Shown: positions 9,612 through 18,042, numbered from the stretch's first letter. The stretch: 64,000 nucleotides of DNA from Shewanella sp. CG12_big_fil_rev_8_21_14_0_65_47_15 (GCF_002783505.1 NZ_PFGL01000049.1:51837-115836); one strand, 5' to 3'. Notes: generated by a model not told the origin, from the sequence alone. Numbers and translations: made by a program.

Positions 9612-9848
9612 CTAATAATGCTGATTTTTTAATAGTAGACATTCAACACTCTCGACCAGCCAACGCCGATACTGGCAGTTGTAACAGGAGCGAGGCTCGT
9701 CATCGACTTGCTCATCCTCATCATCGGGGACAAAACCTGTGCAGCGCTGTGCTACTCGCCTCGCCATCCAATACTGGCCCAATCCCGCCCGAAAAATCCA
9801 GCGATTATCCACTAACTCAAATGCCTGCTCGGCCAATATGGGATCCAT
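9612..9848 (-). CDS. Small CxxC protein, end of the ECF operon
   Basis: The start at 9848 (MDPILAEQAFELVDNRW) is chosen because a perfect GGAGG lies six bases before it; an ATG four codons earlier would leave that signal inside the gene. The 78-residue product has a basic, aromatic N-terminal half and an acidic stretch (DDEDEQVDDE). A CYNCQYRRW motif and another cysteine near the end follow, so a small zinc or thiol site is possible. I know no family. It is the last gene of the TonB/ECF/TCKD operon, 12 bases after the TCKD gene, which suggests a shared role. Confidence 0.65.
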   Translation of the reverse strand: MDPILAEQAFELVDNRWIFRAGLGQYWMARRVAQRCTGFVPDDEDEQVDDEPRSCYNCQYRRWLVESVECLLLKNQHY

Positions 9849-9860
9849 TTCACCCTCCAT

Positions 9861-10598
9861 CTAATAGGCCTGTAATGCTTGCTTACCCGCATTACGCCAT
9901 GTTTGGGCTTTTCTATCGACTAACAACACAAACTTATGCCCAAGGTAAACGGCTTTCACTTTACCCTTCAGCAGTACTCGCTCGTCCGCCGCGAGGGGAT
10001 ACCTCTCGGTACTCATCACCGCATCGAGCCCTGTCAGTTCAAGGATCTCGGCAACACAGAGTTCGAGAGCAACATCCTCAAACTGACCAAGCTTAATTTG
10101 CCCTTTTACCCGGCCGTCGCTACCCATCAAACGTAACCCTAACCCCGCTAACGCGCCAATAACACCTTGGCCGGTACCGCCATGTTCAGTTAACTGGATA
10201 TTGAGTCGTTCGGCTAGGTCATAGGCCGCGAGCTTAGTGATCACTTCGGTTTTCGCTCTACGACCAAACTCCATTAGGGCGGTTGCATCGTATTGGGAGC
10301 CTAAATCGAGGATAGCGATGCCCGGATCTGCCCTAGGCGCCGACTCAGCGATTAAATGGGCGACGGCATAGTGGTGGATCTCGGCCTGGGTCAGTGGTGA
10401 GCGCAGCGCAAAACACATGGCACTGTTATGGGAGGTGTAGGGAATATCGGGGTGCACAAATAATTGGTGCCGCGTCACGAAGGAGGCCTTACCGCCGGAC
10501 ATATTCTCGAGGAGGAGCGCGATTTCCTCGGCAATTTCCCCCGTGCCCTTAGTGCCTATATCATCGGTGTCATCGATACAAATCAGCCAGTTTTTCAT
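9861..10598 (-). CDS. Stand-alone TiaS-like (TCKD) domain protein
   Basis: The second of two close ATGs (MKNWLICIDDTDD) has AGGA six bases upstream and is taken as the start, giving 245 residues. The N-terminal CIDDTDDIGTKGTGEIAEEI is the aspartate-rich motif of the TiaS catalytic kinase-like domain. TiaS is the archaeal enzyme that attaches agmatine to tRNA-Ile2 and uses this domain to hydrolyse ATP. Other conserved pieces are RHQLFVHPDIPYTSHNSAMC and HGGTGQGVIGALAGLGLR. The tRNA-binding C-terminal half of archaeal TiaS is absent. Bacteria read AUA with lysidine instead, so a tRNA role is unlikely. The operon position next to an ECF importer suggests it modifies or phosphorylates the imported compound; this is inference. 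Confidence 0.75.
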   Translation of the reverse strand: MKNWLICIDDTDDIGTKGTGEIAEEIALLLENMSGGKASFVTRHQLFVHPDIPYTSHNSAMCFALRSPLTQAEIHHYAVAHLIAESAPRADPGIAILDLGSQYDATALMEFGRRAKTEVITKLAAYDLAERLNIQLTEHGGTGQGVIGALAGLGLRLMGSDGRVKGQIKLGQFEDVALELCVAEILELTGLDAVMSTERYPLAADERVLLKGKVKAVYLGHKFVLLVDRKAQTWRNAGKQALQAY

Positions 10599-10620
10599 CT
10601 GCATTCCTAGAGTTAGAGTT

Positions 10621-11163
10621 TTAAAATTTGTCTCTGTGCAACAGATCCTGGGCCTTTAAGCGCGTGAGCACGGGCGGTACGAGCAAAGCGCCAAGAGTGG
10701 CAAAGAATCCGCCTTTTAATACGCTCATCCCCCATTGAATCAACACTACATCTAACTCCATGCCCGCCAGCATATTGGTCAGCGCCACTTTACCCGCCCA
10801 GGCGATGCAACCCGCTAGGCCTAAGATCACGCAGCGCCAATGCAATGCCATACTCAGAGGTAGAAGCAAGGCGATAAGATCCATGGCTATGGCGGGTAAG
10901 ACAAACTTTAACAGTATCATAGGCCCGCCTTTCCCGACGCCCAGAGCCATAGCTACCAGGCCAGCAATAGCACCACAGGCCGTCATGCTACCGAAACGTC
11001 CCAACGCCCCGTAGCAAATCAGATAGAAAAAACTCATTAAAAACATACTGTGTCCAGATATGCCGAGTTTCAGCCTTAGCATGCCAGTTAATGCCACCAG
11101 TAAAGTGGCGCAAAAGCCAACAAAGAGCGAGTCTTGCAGGCTAAGGGGAAGTTTTTTAGTCAT
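10621..11163 (-). CDS. ECF-type transporter substrate-binding (S) component
   Basis: A 180-residue integral membrane protein with about six hydrophobic helices, the size of an ECF S component. It starts inside the end of the T-subunit gene (8-base overlap) with GAGGG upstream. Recognisable stretches are GISGHSMFLMSFFYLICYGALGR and a glycine-rich GVGKGGPMILLKFVLPAIAMD. S components bind a vitamin, cofactor precursor or metal and dock on the T/A energising module. The sequence does not match, to my eye, the known biotin, riboflavin, thiamine, folate or queuosine binders, so the substrate is unknown. Confidence 0.7.
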   Translation of the reverse strand: MTKKLPLSLQDSLFVGFCATLLVALTGMLRLKLGISGHSMFLMSFFYLICYGALGRFGSMTACGAIAGLVAMALGVGKGGPMILLKFVLPAIAMDLIALLLPLSMALHWRCVILGLAGCIAWAGKVALTNMLAGMELDVVLIQWGMSVLKGGFFATLGALLVPPVLTRLKAQDLLHRDKF

Positions 11164-11842
11164 TGTTGTCCCTCGGTGAATGCCAATGGGTTGGGCGTTG
11201 GTTTAGGCCAAAATGACGGCTCTGCGCCGCAATCGCCATTTGACGAGATAATTTAAGCAACTGAATCAAAACGGGAAATAACACGCAATATACCAACTCG
11301 GCCCAATTTCTCGGATTACGCAGCGCCCTTGGGGTAATACGTGCCCCGCGCAAACATTGAATGTGATAGATCTCGCGGATTTCATCGGCCATATAGGGCA
11401 ATAAACTTAAGGAGGCCGCGACCACAAAAGCCCACTTTGTCGGCAGGAAAGCACTTAACACTTCGCCAATGCGCTCGGGGGGAACCGTAATACAAAGCCA
11501 CCAACCGGGAATAGTGGCCAGAATGATACGAGCGACCACTATGGCACCCTGGGCTAAATGTGCTACGCCATAGAGGATTAAATACAGACTCAAAGTGATG
11601 CTCAGTTGCACTAAACCTAGTTTTAGTACCCCAAAAATACAGCCGCGACGCAGCAAACCATGGATCACTAACAGCCCATTCAGCCCAGCGAGTGACAGGA
11701 GCAGATAAGCGGGTAATACAAAAGCACAGGCCGAGAGCACACAGACGAAGAGCAGTGACAAGCTGCAGATGGCAGTTTCACGCCGCTCACGACTCCAATG
11801 CCCCCGTGTTCGTCGATGCGAACGTCGGCAGCTAACCCACAT
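11156..11842 (-). CDS. ECF-type transporter transmembrane (T) component
   Basis: The ATG at 11842 is used: it has GGAGG six bases upstream and overlaps the ATPase stop by 11 bases, giving 228 residues. The N-terminus is very basic (SCRRSHRRTRGHWSRERRE) and is followed by five or six helices. Long cytoplasmic coupling helices carry arginine motifs, seen in CLRGARITPRALRNP and RQMAIAAQSRHFG. These correspond to the paired xRx motifs that bind the ATPase grooves in EcfT proteins. The gene lies between the ATPase and S genes, as expected for a dedicated (group I-like) ECF transporter. Confidence 0.8.
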   Translation of the reverse strand: MWVSCRRSHRRTRGHWSRERRETAICSLSLLFVCVLSACAFVLPAYLLLSLAGLNGLLVIHGLLRRGCIFGVLKLGLVQLSITLSLYLILYGVAHLAQGAIVVARIILATIPGWWLCITVPPERIGEVLSAFLPTKWAFVVAASLSLLPYMADEIREIYHIQCLRGARITPRALRNPRNWAELVYCVLFPVLIQLLKLSRQMAIAAQSRHFGLNQRPTHWHSPRDNND

Positions 11843-13196
11843 AACGCGCCTCCATTTCCATAGGGTCTTCCACCAACAGGCCATTACGTAGGCTAAGTTG
11901 CCGTGACACGACCCTATGCTCAATATGTCTATGGCTAGCGAGCAAGATGGCAGTGCCCTGCGAGCTTAGACGCTGCAGCAAATGCCATACTTTGCCGTGG
12001 TAATACTGGTCCATTCCCGCTAAGGGATCATCAAGTAACAATACCTTAGGGCATAAGCAGGCTAATGAGGCTAAGGCGATTAAGTGCTGCTGGCCGTAGG
12101 ATAATTTATGGGGCGACAATTCAGCTAAGTCGGCAAGCTGCAACTCATCTAGCATCTGCGCCGCGCGCTCTTTTGGGAGTCCAAAACGCTTAAGACTGAA
12201 CTGCATTTCGGCGAGCACGCTAGTTTCAAACAATTGTCGACTCGGCCTTTGCATCAACAGCCCCAGTTCGGCGCCATAGATCCCAAGCTTAGGTCTTCGG
12301 CCTAACACTTTGAAGGGTAAGCGCTGCCTTAAACTCAGCACGCCAGCGATGGTTTTTAGTAGGCTGGTTTTGCCTGTGCCGTTATCCCCCACTAAGGTCA
12401 CGATTTCACCCGCCCGTAGTTGAAATCCCTGTGGGCAAGCAAATAGCACTGGGCTGCCATCGAAGCCAAAATCGAAGGCCCCGGCACTGACGAGCACTCT
12501 GCCTAAGTGGTTAAACTGGCTGCGCCGCACGGGAGTCTCGACTGGCGGTGTATCCTTCACCGTATAAGTACCTGCAGATAATTTGCCCGCCTCTAACTGC
12601 CAATAATGCTGAATAATGTCGGCGAAGGCGGAGGCGTTGTGCTCAACCAACACCAGCGCCATCCCCCCTTGAATAAGATTGCGCAGCACGATTAACAGCT
12701 CGCTTACACTGTGATCGTCTAGTTGTGCCCAAGGCTCATCGAGCAGCAGTAAATGGGGTTCACACACCAGTTGGGCGGCAATCATTAGCCGATATTTCTG
12801 GCCGAGTGACAACGTGCTCACTGGGGTATCGAGGCGTAAATACAGCCCTACTCGCCGCAATGCAAGCTGCACTTTAGCTAGCATCTGCTCTGTGGGAATG
12901 CTGAGATTTTCCAGCGCAAAGGCAACCTCAGCCCCCACCGTCTGCCTGATGAGTTGAATTTGCGGGTCCTGCATCACCAGCCCCGTCACTAGCTTAGGGT
13001 TACGCCAGATTTCACCCTCATGGGGGCGATTTAACACCCCCGCAAGTAGGTTTAACAGACTCGACTTCCCAGAACCCGTAGTTCCACTCACACAGTGGCA
13101 TTGGCCGGAACCAATGCTTAAGTTGACCTCCTGCAACACAGTCGGTAACTGGCTACCATAGTTGAAGCTAACACCTTTAAGCGCTAGGAGTGTCAT
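11832..13196 (-). CDS. ECF transporter ATPase, two ABC domains fused
   Basis: A 454-residue tandem ATPase replacing the usual EcfA/EcfA' pair. Domain 1 has Walker A GTTGSGKSSLLN (about residue 38), signature LSLGQKYR and Walker B LLLLDEPWAQLDD. Domain 2 has Walker A GDNGTGKTSLLK (about 267), signature LSYGQQHL and a Walker B reading VLLLDDPLAG. The catalytic glutamate after the Walker B aspartate is therefore Asp in domain 2, and neither signature is the canonical LSGGQ. One of the two composite ATP sites may be weak. The gene starts one base after the receptor stop, so all parts are probably co-transcribed. Confidence 0.88.
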   Translation of the reverse strand: MTLLALKGVSFNYGSQLPTVLQEVNLSIGSGQCHCVSGTTGSGKSSLLNLLAGVLNRPHEGEIWRNPKLVTGLVMQDPQIQLIRQTVGAEVAFALENLSIPTEQMLAKVQLALRRVGLYLRLDTPVSTLSLGQKYRLMIAAQLVCEPHLLLLDEPWAQLDDHSVSELLIVLRNLIQGGMALVLVEHNASAFADIIQHYWQLEAGKLSAGTYTVKDTPPVETPVRRSQFNHLGRVLVSAGAFDFGFDGSPVLFACPQGFQLRAGEIVTLVGDNGTGKTSLLKTIAGVLSLRQRLPFKVLGRRPKLGIYGAELGLLMQRPSRQLFETSVLAEMQFSLKRFGLPKERAAQMLDELQLADLAELSPHKLSYGQQHLIALASLACLCPKVLLLDDPLAGMDQYYHGKVWHLLQRLSSQGTAILLASHRHIEHRVVSRQLSLRNGLLVEDPMEMEARYVG

Positions 13197-13197
13197 C

Positions 13198-15300
13198 TTA
13201 AATCTGCCAATTTACACCAATAAAGATCTGCCGTCCCGCCTGTGGCAGCGCTTCACTCTGGTAGTAGTTTTCATCCAAGAGGTTAGTGGCGCGCAGATAC
13301 ACTTCTAGTTTGTCGCTAATGAGTGGCTGCACTAAGTTGATGTCCACTAAGGTGTAATTATCCAGAGACTGTTGTTGATATTGCGTCTGACCGTTAACCT
13401 TCACTTGAGTCGCATAGACTTGATCCAAAATACGCTCCACATTCAGATGTATTTGAGTTTCGAAGGGAAACTCGTAACTCATCTGCCAGCGTAATTGATG
13501 GCGAGGGCGGTATTGCAGCGCATCTAAGGTATCGTCACCGTCCATCTCTTCGGAGTCTAAGAAGCTGTAGGAGAAGCCCAGATCTAAATGCTCAATAGCC
13601 TTATTATTAATTTGAAAATCAATCCCTTTGAACTTATAGCGCCCCATATTTTGGTAGAAACCATCGATATCCTTAGCGATATAGTTTTCTGCATCCGTGT
13701 AATAACCATAAACAGAAAAATCCGTGCTTGCGGGTAGATTCTGCTCTAAGCCCAACTCCAGATGTTTAGATTCTTCGGCCTCTAAATCGCTATTACCAGA
13801 GAGTTGTGAATACAAGTTCACCATAGAGGGGAAGCGCACCTTGCGTGCAACACTCACACTCAAGCGTGAATCCGGCACCAACTGCCAATAGCTAGAGGCC
13901 ATGGCCGAATAGTTGTTATCCGTGCCATCACTGGTATCGAGTGAATGATAAGCGCCACCTAAGGTAAAGCCGTATTGATGCTCAGATTGATACTGATACT
14001 CGGCCGCTACAGTATATAACCATGCGGAATCATTTAAGTTTTCGATACCACCGGTTCCACTGCCAGAACCCGTACCGCCACCGCTTCCCGTTCCGCCGCC
14101 AGAGCCTGTTCCACCGCCGCTCCCCGTTCCGCTTCCAGAGCCCGTACCACCGTTTCCACCACCGGACCCAGAGCCACTATTACTCCCAGTATCTGGTGTA
14201 TCGATGTTAACTACCGACTTCCAACTTTGCTCTTCTGTAATAACCGAAGTCGTTAACAAGCCTGCGGTATGTAAATCCGTGATCAGTTGTAGATTGATAC
14301 CTTGGACGACCGAGCGGCCATCTTGGGATTGAGTGACAGCTTGGTAGGTCTCATCGGCATAGGAGGCTTCTAAGGTATCGCTTTGATTGTGATAGCCAAA
14401 TCCACGTAGCGTAAAAGTGTCGTCAAACCTATGCGCCAAACCTAACTGGGCAGTATGTGAGTCATAGTCATCGGTACGTTCATATTTCATCTTGCCACTA
14501 CCGGTCCCATCACGGGCGGGTTTACCCCATTCACCGCTGCGCAGCGCCATATTGGCAATCAACTGTGTCTTATCGGATAACCAGTAGCTGCCTTGGGCAT
14601 AGAAGTTATTAACCTCTTTATCCGAGTTCACTCGCAGCTCCCCATCTTGAGATGGCGTCGGTTCAAAGTCATTCGACATTGGGAAGCCGTCCGTCTGTTG
14701 ATGGCTAACACTGACGAGCCCCTGCCAATCATCCCCCGAACCTGCGGCGCTAATATCACCGTTGAAGGTATTATCCTTACCCGCCTCCAAACGCCCAGAA
14801 AGTGCAGGAGCCGTATCTCCTTGCTTGGTAATAATATTGATCACCCCACCCGCACCACTCGGACCGTAAAGTACCGACGTCGGCCCCACAGAAACCTCCA
14901 CCGAGGCAATTTGGCTTGTGGGAATGATACTCGGGTCGAATTGCCCATCATCGGCACTGCCCATAGGCACGCCATTGATTAAAAGGGTGACATGGCGCGT
15001 TTTAAAACCACGAATATCGACTCTTGGGGTACCGTCCCCCCCCACGCGAATATACACACCTGGCACATTCTTTAAGACTTGATCTAGCGTTTGTGCGCCC
15101 AAGGCACGGATCTCCTCCTCACTAATGCTCCAGTGGGTTGTCGCCATTTCACTGACTTCCCCACCGTCGCCGTGAACGACGATCACTTCATTGACATTGA
15201 GTAGCGGATCTCGGGAAATATCATCGGCTTGAGCAGCAAAACTAAGACCAATAGCCAAGGCTAGAGACGACATGCGAAAGAGGGTATTCGTGGTAATCAT
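13198..15300 (-). CDS. TonB-dependent outer membrane receptor with Gly/Ser-rich insert
   Basis: A 700-residue receptor with a signal peptide (LFRMSSLALAIGLSFAAQA) and a likely TonB box in NEVIVVHGD (about residues 37-45). The plug domain includes TLDQVLKNVPGVYIRVGG, VDIRGFKTRHVTLLINGVP and GPSGAGGVINIITK. A 22-strand barrel should follow, with LEAEESKHLELGLEQNLP and the C-terminal GRQIFIGVNWQI. Overall it is closest to BtuB/siderophore-type receptors. Residues about 370-418 are almost only Gly, Ser and Thr, an insertion in a predicted outside loop. As first gene of the operon it would bring the ECF substrate across the outer membrane. I see no B12 or other riboswitch upstream. Confidence 0.9.
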   Translation of the reverse strand: MITTNTLFRMSSLALAIGLSFAAQADDISRDPLLNVNEVIVVHGDGGEVSEMATTHWSISEEEIRALGAQTLDQVLKNVPGVYIRVGGDGTPRVDIRGFKTRHVTLLINGVPMGSADDGQFDPSIIPTSQIASVEVSVGPTSVLYGPSGAGGVINIITKQGDTAPALSGRLEAGKDNTFNGDISAAGSGDDWQGLVSVSHQQTDGFPMSNDFEPTPSQDGELRVNSDKEVNNFYAQGSYWLSDKTQLIANMALRSGEWGKPARDGTGSGKMKYERTDDYDSHTAQLGLAHRFDDTFTLRGFGYHNQSDTLEASYADETYQAVTQSQDGRSVVQGINLQLITDLHTAGLLTTSVITEEQSWKSVVNIDTPDTGSNSGSGSGGGNGGTGSGSGTGSGGGTGSGGGTGSGGGTGSGSGTGGIENLNDSAWLYTVAAEYQYQSEHQYGFTLGGAYHSLDTSDGTDNNYSAMASSYWQLVPDSRLSVSVARKVRFPSMVNLYSQLSGNSDLEAEESKHLELGLEQNLPASTDFSVYGYYTDAENYIAKDIDGFYQNMGRYKFKGIDFQINNKAIEHLDLGFSYSFLDSEEMDGDDTLDALQYRPRHQLRWQMSYEFPFETQIHLNVERILDQVYATQVKVNGQTQYQQQSLDNYTLVDINLVQPLISDKLEVYLRATNLLDENYYQSEALPQAGRQIFIGVNWQI
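14047..14188 (-). repeat. Degenerate 18-bp repeat coding for a GSGGGT-type linker
   Basis: Within the receptor gene about five 18-bp units encode hexapeptides GSGSGT or GSGGGT in tandem, flanked by further Gly/Ser/Asn codons. Codons vary between units, so the array is old enough to have drifted or is maintained for its protein property. Such arrays may change length by slippage or recombination without shifting the frame, because units are multiples of three. Confidence 0.85.
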
Positions 15301-15551
15301 GTTATTGTTGTCAAATAGAAAATGTAAGATGTGCCGCTTATTGTGGGCCGTGGTTATTCTGTCTCAACCAAAAAACTGTCAAAAACCAACCTAGATCGAC
15401 TAATTAAAACAAAAGGGAAAAGCACACACACAGTTAAGAGACAAAATGTCCATCAGCGGTTCACTCACCGACAAAAAGACCCACTCAAGTCACATTTTTT
15501 AGCATCACAAAATGAGACTATGGCAAAAGTCACAGGCCAGCGGCTTACATC
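15301..15551. other. Gap between divergent receptor and menF genes
   Basis: About 400 bases separate the TonB receptor from menF. I looked on the minus strand for a cobalamin, thiamine, FMN or molybdenum cofactor riboswitch and saw none of their conserved boxes. Apart from the proposed menF promoter at 15552-15580 I see nothing I can name. The region must contain the promoter of the six-gene ECF operon. Confidence 0.4.
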
Positions 15552-15580
15552 TTGACACCTAGGGCCACGGCCTTTAATTT
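15552..15580 (+). promoter_or_regulatory. Likely sigma-70 promoter of menF
   Basis: TTGACA (15552-15557), 17-base spacer, TAATTT (15575-15580). The -35 box is perfect and the -10 is weak. It lies about 130 bases before the menF start. The spacer contains a short GGCC-based inverted repeat. Confidence 0.5.
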
Positions 15581-15708
15581 GAGCGAAAGATTCTTATTTA
15601 CGTACTGACACCAAACAGATCCAAAGTACTTTAAAAAGAATGTATTAACTTAATCCAAAATCACTGGTGCCCAGAGCATCCATAGGCCCTTAGCCTTCAT
15701 CATTATCT

Positions 15709-17079
15709 TTGGAGTTTTATTTGCCCGTCCATGCCCTGTCTGAGGACCTTAAGCGTCTCATCGACAAACTCATTCAATTAAAGCGGGTTCCCCCTACTGA
15801 ACCTATAGTGCAGTTATCCCAAACAACTGTATCTATGCCTTTGATTTCATGGCTGGCATCCCAGACCCACTACCCCCGCATCTACTGGCATGGGCGCGAT
15901 CGAATTGAAGAAGTGGCAGCCATAGGCGCCTGTAAAGACTTTAAATTTGAAACCGGCGTCGATGATCAGCAACTGGCGCAGGCTTACCAAGCACAATGCG
16001 CCCTCTCGACCAACCAGGATATTCGCTACTATGGCGGCGTGGCCTTCGATCGCAGCATAGAGTCTTGGCCCGAGTTCGGTCATTGCCGTTTTGTGCTGCC
16101 TCGCATCGAGTTTAGGCGCAGCGGGGCCCAATTCAGTTTGAGAGTTAACCTCAATTTTGCCGATAACGATCCCCACTCGGAAATAGATAAGGCCATCGCG
16201 GCCATCGAAGCCGTGCTACCAGCGAGACCCTTAGCACCACCAAACAAACTCACATTATTGGGGCGTAGCGATAGACCCGACTTTCAGCGCTGGAAGGCGT
16301 TAGTCGAGCAAGTGGTCGATCCCAAATTTAACCAAGACACTCCCAAAGTCGTGCTATCCCGATTAACCCAGCTAGAAGTCAATGAACGGGTCGACCCTTG
16401 GATGGTGCTCGCCTGCTGGCAGGGGCGTAATCCCAATAGCTTCCAATTTGGTTTTCAATTTAGCCCAGATCGCACTTTTATCTCGTGCTCACCCGAGCGT
16501 TTATTCCGCCGCCGTCAACAGGAGCTGTTTACCGAGGCATTAGCAGGCACGACAGTGCGAGGGTTAAACCAGGAGGAAGATATTGCCTTGGCGAATGCCC
16601 TACTCGAAGACAATAAAAATAGTGTCGAAAACCAGTTAGTGCGTAGCCATATTGTGAATATGCTCACACCACTGAGCCATTATGTGGGGGCTGAGGAATC
16701 GGCCACTATCTTTAAACTGACCCATATTCAACATTTACACCGCGCGATTCGAGCAGAACTCAAGGCGGGGGTGAATGATTTTCAACTCCTACAAGCGCTG
16801 CACCCCACACCTGCGGTTGGAGGCTTGCCTCGGCATTCGGCGATGAGCTTTATTCGTCAGCGCGAAGGTTATATGCGCGGTTGGTATGCAGGGGCCTGTG
16901 GTTATTTCAATAAGTACGAGAGTGAGTTTTCGGTGGCGATCCGCAGTGCCCTTATCGAACCCGGTCGGATCAATCTGTTTGCCGGTGCGGGAATTATTGC
17001 GGGTTCGGATCCACAGGCGGAGTGGCAAGAGCTTGAGAATAAACTTGCGACTATTATGTCGATTCTGATCGAGCTATAG
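15709..17079 (+). CDS. menF: Isochorismate synthase MenF
   Basis: A 456-residue chorismate-binding enzyme that converts chorismate to isochorismate, the first step of menaquinone synthesis. The C-terminal catalytic half carries VVLSRLTQLEV, FQFSPDRTFISCSPERLFRR, EALAGTTVRG, VRSHIVNML, LHPTPAVGGLPR and FAGAGIIAGSDPQAEWQELENK, all typical of the family. The start appears to be TTG at 15709 (MEFYLPVHAL); no better start lies nearby. EntC/PchA-type siderophore enzymes share the fold, but no siderophore genes are adjacent and this genus depends on menaquinone. Transcribed alone. Confidence 0.9.
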   Translation: MEFYLPVHALSEDLKRLIDKLIQLKRVPPTEPIVQLSQTTVSMPLISWLASQTHYPRIYWHGRDRIEEVAAIGACKDFKFETGVDDQQLAQAYQAQCALSTNQDIRYYGGVAFDRSIESWPEFGHCRFVLPRIEFRRSGAQFSLRVNLNFADNDPHSEIDKAIAAIEAVLPARPLAPPNKLTLLGRSDRPDFQRWKALVEQVVDPKFNQDTPKVVLSRLTQLEVNERVDPWMVLACWQGRNPNSFQFGFQFSPDRTFISCSPERLFRRRQQELFTEALAGTTVRGLNQEEDIALANALLEDNKNSVENQLVRSHIVNMLTPLSHYVGAEESATIFKLTHIQHLHRAIRAELKAGVNDFQLLQALHPTPAVGGLPRHSAMSFIRQREGYMRGWYAGACGYFNKYESEFSVAIRSALIEPGRINLFAGAGIIAGSDPQAEWQELENKLATIMSILIEL

Positions 17080-17120
17080 CTTCTCGGGCTACAACTTATC
17101 GAACTATCGTTAATGGGGTT

Positions 17121-17846
17121 TCAATAGCCATTCGCCTTTGTCTCAGTATACAGTCTCTCTTGCTCTCCCGAGTCGATTAAGCGTTTATGGGCTATATCAA
17201 AATGCTGTTTCAACATGCGACCTTTTTCGGTATTAGCGAAGGCAAAAAACGCTTCCGCCTTTAGTACACCTTGAATAATCACAAAATTTTGCGGTTCCTT
17301 TAGCTTAGGCACTAAGGATAGGATGTTTTTCCTATAGTCCAACACGGTATCGATTCGACCCGCATTTAAACTATTGAGCATAGTGAGCATATCGCTGCTT
17401 TCCTCGTAGTACATAGGTACCGGTGTCAGCATATTGTAGCGATAGGCCAACATGGCCTGCACTTTCTTATGGGATAAACTCTCGATCCCCACCCAACTGG
17501 CGGCAATGTCTGGGGTGACTGCGGCATCAATAGCATCGATCTCGACTGCATGCTCGCTCAATAGGCTCTTTTTAATATCCCCCTTATACACACTGAGTAT
17601 CATATCGACTCGGTTATGTTCAATAAGATAAAGCGTGCGCGCAAAGGGAACAAACTGCACATTGAGCTGCCATTCTGGCGCAGGAAAAACGCGGTTGAGG
17701 ATATCGAAGTAGTAGCCGGTTTCATCGGGGTTAGCGAAGCCCTCCCATGTTGCTGTCACTAAGTTAATGACAACTGGACTAGTGGGGGCCGCCGAAGTAA
17801 AAAAACTCAACAAACACAGGCAAAATACACTAAAGAATGATCTCAT
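17121..17846 (-). CDS. Periplasmic solute-binding protein (family 3-like)
   Basis: The start at 17846 (MRSFFSVFCLCLLSFFTSAAP) has GGAGG at a good distance; an upstream ATG in frame would place that signal in the gene. The 241-residue product has a clear signal peptide. It matches the type II periplasmic binding fold of amino-acid-type solute-binding proteins (VNLVTATWEGFANPDETGYYFDILNRVF, LYLIEHNRVDMILSVYKGD). No permease or ATPase gene is nearby, so it may be an orphan sensor or binding protein, as is common in Shewanella. Ligand unknown. Convergent with menF. Confidence 0.75.
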   Translation of the reverse strand: MRSFFSVFCLCLLSFFTSAAPTSPVVINLVTATWEGFANPDETGYYFDILNRVFPAPEWQLNVQFVPFARTLYLIEHNRVDMILSVYKGDIKKSLLSEHAVEIDAIDAAVTPDIAASWVGIESLSHKKVQAMLAYRYNMLTPVPMYYEESSDMLTMLNSLNAGRIDTVLDYRKNILSLVPKLKEPQNFVIIQGVLKAEAFFAFANTEKGRMLKQHFDIAHKRLIDSGEQERLYTETKANGY

Positions 17847-17946
17847 CGCGCCCTCCTTCATGTAGTAGAAGTGTAGGATAGTTTCTATCTCTTTGCTGTC
17901 TCAAACGTCCCATCGCTCGAAAGTGATTGGAATATGCGCGGTTAGC

Positions 17947-17981
17947 TTGCATCTTAAGTGGCGGCCATTATAATGGCCGCC
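17947..17981 (+). promoter_or_regulatory. yhhQ promoter inside a 22-bp perfect palindrome
   Basis: TTGCAT (17947-17952), a 16-base spacer and a perfect TATAAT (17969-17974) form a promoter, with a start near 17981. The -10 box is the centre of a perfect 22-base palindrome (17960-17981, half-site GGCGGCCATTA). A repressor bound there would block the promoter, so this may be an operator, although a chance GC-rich palindrome is possible. Confidence 0.55.
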
Positions 17982-18042
17982 CTCCGATTGCAGTATGCTG
18001 GGATCGGTCTATAAGCGAATCAATATAATAAAATGTTCATTA

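Noticed and set aside
14022-14210. Arg/His-rich ORF antisense to the receptor insert
   Set aside because: It is only the reverse reading of the Gly/Ser repeat.
15301-15708. Possible cobalamin or other riboswitch for the TonB/ECF operon
   Set aside because: None of the conserved boxes I know for B12, TPP, FMN or Moco elements could be found on the minus strand.
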